Assembly: GCA_045590755.1 (NCBI GenBank)
Contig: JAZNRP010000024.1
Coordinates: 1-64,000, forward strand
Direction: 5' to 3'
DNA length: 64,000 nt
DNA from: SIG565 sp045590755
GTDB taxonomy: Bacteria; Bacillota; Clostridia; Oscillospirales; Acutalibacteraceae
How positions within the stretch are numbered: the first letter of the stretch is position 1; each line of letters starts with the position of its first letter. Made by a program: the position numbers and the translations under genes. The notes under the pieces are model-generated. The model saw nothing but the letters and a program-made list of their open reading frames with translations. It did not search any database and was not told where the DNA came from. Below, piece by piece: positions 61,804 to 64,000 of the stretch.

Positions 61804-64000
61804 ATGGCTACAGACAAAATAATTATAAAGGGCGCAAAAGCCAATAACTTAAATAATATTAATGTCACAATACCGCGTGATAAATTAGTGGTGTTTACAG
61901 GTCTTTCAGGCTCGGGTAAGTCGTCCCTTGCCTTTGATACAATATACGCCGAAGGACAGCGACGATATGTTGAGTCACTTTCATCCTACGCGCGTATGTT
62001 TTTAGGACAAATGGAAAAGCCCGATGTTGAAACAATTGAGGGTCTGTCTCCCGCCATATCTATTGACCAGAAGACAACATCTAAAAATCCGCGTTCAACT
62101 GTTGGTACAATTACCGAGATTTACGATTATTTGCGTCTGCTTTATGCCAGAGTCGGTACACCGCACTGTCCTATTTGTAACAAAGAGATAAAGCAACAGA
62201 CAACCGACCAGATTGTTGATGCTGTTTTGAAGCTCAGTGATGGCACAAAAATTCAGGTTATGGCACCTATTGTGCGCGGCAGAAAGGGCGAGTATGTTAA
62301 GGAGCTTGATTCTGCGCGTAAATCGGGCTATGTCCGTGTACGCATTGACGGGTCACTTTACGAATTAAGTGAAGAAATAAAGCTTGAAAAAAATAAAAAG
62401 CATTATATTGATATAATTATTGATAGGCTCGTGGTTAAGGAAAGTATAAAAAGCCGACTTGCCGACAGTATTGAAACGGCGGCAAACCTTACGGGCGGTA
62501 TTATTAATATTGATGTATCGGGTAGTGAAGAGCTTCGTTTTTCGCAGAACTATGCTTGTGATGAGCATAATATAAGTCTGCCCGAAATCACCCCTACACT
62601 GTTTTCCTTTAACAGTCCTGTAGGTGCTTGTCCTACCTGTACGGGTATCGGCAAGTTTATGAAGGTTGACACAAGGCTTATTATAGCGGATGAGAATAAA
62701 TCCCTTGTTGAAGGCGCAATTCATGCATCGGGCTGGGGGGTTAATTCATGGTTTTACCCAAATCAAGGCACTATTGCCGCAATGTATTATAACGGCTTGG
62801 CAGAGCATTACGGCTTCGATATTAATACACCCTTTAAAGACATACCGAAAGCGGCACAGGAAGCCGTTCTTTACGGTACGGGGGACACGAAAATACTGCT
62901 CAGACGCTCTGACCATTGGGGCAAGAGCGAGTATTACAGCACCTTTGAAGGTGTTGTAAATAATCTTGAACGCCGCTATCGTGATTCAAAAAGCGATTTA
63001 GCACGAAGAGAAATAGAAAACTGTATGAACGAGTGCGACTGTCCCGACTGTAACGGCACCCGCTTAAAGCCCGAAGCGCTGGCGGTTACCGTCAGCGGGA
63101 AAAATATTGACGAGTGTTGTCATTTATCGGTAACGGCCATGCTCGATTTTATTTCGGGTGTCAAGTTTAGTGATTTTAAGGCAAAGATAGCAGAGCCTAT
63201 TATTAAGGAAATAAAGGAACGCCTTAATTTCCTTAAAAGTGTGGGACTTGAATATCTCACCTTAGCCAGAGAATCGGGAACACTCTCGGGAGGAGAGAGT
63301 CAGAGAATCAGACTTGCTACCCAAATCGGCTCTTCGCTTATGGGTGTATTGTATATACTTGATGAGCCAAGTATCGGTCTTCATCAGCGTGATAACGAAA
63401 AGCTTATAGGCACTTTAAAAAGGCTTAGAGATTTAGGTAACACATTAATTGTTGTTGAACACGATGAAGACACCATCCGTTCTGCCGACTATGTTGTAGA
63501 TATAGGACCGGGGGCGGGTATACACGGCGGAAATGTTGTTTTTTCCGGAACGGTGGAAGAACTGCAAAAGGTCGATAATTCACTCACCGCAGATTATCTC
63601 TCGGGACGCAAAAAAATACCAGTACCCAAAAACAGAAGACAGGGAAACGGAAATTATCTGACTGTCAAGGGTGCGGCAGAAAACAACCTTAAGAATATAG
63701 ATGTTAAAATACCGCTTGGCACCTTTACGGGTGTTACGGGTGTTTCGGGCTCGGGTAAATCTTCGCTTGTTAATGAGATTATTCAGAAATATCTTTCCCG
63801 TGAACTAAACCGTGCCAAAACCTTCCCCGGTAAGTTTAAAAGTATTACAGGGCACGAGCATCTCGATAAAATTATTAATATTGACCAGTCACCCATAGGC
63901 AGAACACCCCGTTCAAACCCTGCAACATATACGGGTGTGTTTAATGATATTCGCGAACTCTTTGCACAGACAAAGGATGCCAAGACACACGGCTACAATG
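61804..64000 (+). CDS. uvrA: Excinuclease ABC subunit A (3' truncated by window)
   Basis: The first 732 codons of UvrA, the damage-recognition ATPase of nucleotide excision repair; the frame runs off the window. Walker A GLSGSGKSSLAFDT is near residue 35. The first zinc module is visible at CPIC, the first ABC signature is LSGGESQRIRLA near 493, followed by Walker B LYILDEPSIGLHQRDN. The second Walker A GVSGSGKSSLVNEI is near 645. The signature reads GGES rather than the common GGEA. GGGGAAGA precedes the ATG. uvrC is in the same window. Confidence 0.97.
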   Translation, partial: MATDKIIIKGAKANNLNNINVTIPRDKLVVFTGLSGSGKSSLAFDTIYAEGQRRYVESLSSYARMFLGQMEKPDVETIEGLSPAISIDQKTTSKNPRSTVGTITEIYDYLRLLYARVGTPHCPICNKEIKQQTTDQIVDAVLKLSDGTKIQVMAPIVRGRKGEYVKELDSARKSGYVRVRIDGSLYELSEEIKLEKNKKHYIDIIIDRLVVKESIKSRLADSIETAANLTGGIINIDVSGSEELRFSQNYACDEHNISLPEITPTLFSFNSPVGACPTCTGIGKFMKVDTRLIIADENKSLVEGAIHASGWGVNSWFYPNQGTIAAMYYNGLAEHYGFDINTPFKDIPKAAQEAVLYGTGDTKILLRRSDHWGKSEYYSTFEGVVNNLERRYRDSKSDLARREIENCMNECDCPDCNGTRLKPEALAVTVSGKNIDECCHLSVTAMLDFISGVKFSDFKAKIAEPIIKEIKERLNFLKSVGLEYLTLARESGTLSGGESQRIRLATQIGSSLMGVLYILDEPSIGLHQRDNEKLIGTLKRLRDLGNTLIVVEHDEDTIRSADYVVDIGPGAGIHGGNVVFSGTVEELQKVDNSLTADYLSGRKKIPVPKNRRQGNGNYLTVKGAAENNLKNIDVKIPLGTFTGVTGVSGSGKSSLVNEIIQKYLSRELNRAKTFPGKFKSITGHEHLDKIINIDQSPIGRTPRSNPATYTGVFNDIRELFAQTKDAKTHGYN

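Overview
The window looks like chromosome from an anaerobic, probably endospore-forming Clostridia bacterium, most likely an uncultured gut Oscillospiraceae/Ruminococcaceae-type lineage. Supporting genes are PolC, spoIIP and gpr (sporulation and germination), Rex, PerR with reverse rubrerythrin and rubredoxin, a glycine riboswitch in front of an amino-acid symporter, Prp-processed ribosomal protein L27, and GlnRS beside GluRS. The lineage is inferred from gene content; no 16S gene is present. There is no prophage, transposase or CRISPR array. Almost all of the DNA is coding, in short operons closed by clear intrinsic terminators.

Layout. 1-2005: 3' part of a large SGNH-hydrolase surface-type protein. 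2060-3833: promoter, tandem glycine riboswitch, terminator and AGCS symporter. 3880-13889: the operon pyrH-frr-uppS-cdsA-dxr-rseP-ispG-polC (translation, isoprenoid and undecaprenyl carrier synthesis, phospholipid synthesis, replication). Its PolC lacks the internal exonuclease domain. 14040-18279: M23/G5 envelope peptidase, metallo-beta-lactamase-fold hydrolase, D-Ala-D-Ala carboxypeptidase and a phosphoesterase. 18359-20065: PASTA pseudokinase. 20079-22223: gpr-spoIIP sporulation block. 22340-26818: rpsT, DUF421/DUF4363 pair, rex, then the oxidative-stress pair perR and reverse rubrerythrin with a PerR-type palindrome, a membrane protein, a structured RNA with its own promoter and terminator before a small Cys-rich protein, and a rubredoxin. 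26850-34631: YwaF-like protein, serS, the gltX-glnS-nif3-AEC operon, nrdR. 34769-39876: cyclophilin, C39-like protein, L21 leader with rplU-prp-rpmA, obg, mrnC, yitT, dut. 39944-42412: sugar kinase and NSS transporter. 42568-47111: capEFG for UDP-N-acetyl-L-fucosamine plus a nucleotidyltransferase. 47200-50768: second M23/G5 protein, small lipoprotein, uvrC. 50804-53950: DUF4838 protein, HEPN-like protein, YczE-like membrane protein. 53991-54156: array of short hairpins separated by a repeated heptamer. 54198-55525: tRNA-Ser(CGA) and tmcAL. 55679-64000: ackA, galK, rluA-type synthase, LCP protein, flippase, and the 5' part of uvrA.

The genes mostly serve housekeeping and the cell envelope: lipid carrier synthesis (dxr, ispG, uppS), peptidoglycan remodelling (two M23/G5 proteins, Dac, PASTA pseudokinase), and polymer synthesis, export and attachment (capEFG, flippase, LCP). 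The less ordinary items are the exonuclease-less PolC, the RNA at 26239-26384, the GTGATAT hairpin array, the triply degenerate PASTA pseudokinase, the 17-bp inverted repeat that places a -35 element in its loop at 13946-13989, an orphan HEPN-like gene, and a rubredoxin with a Cys-x-Cys first knuckle.
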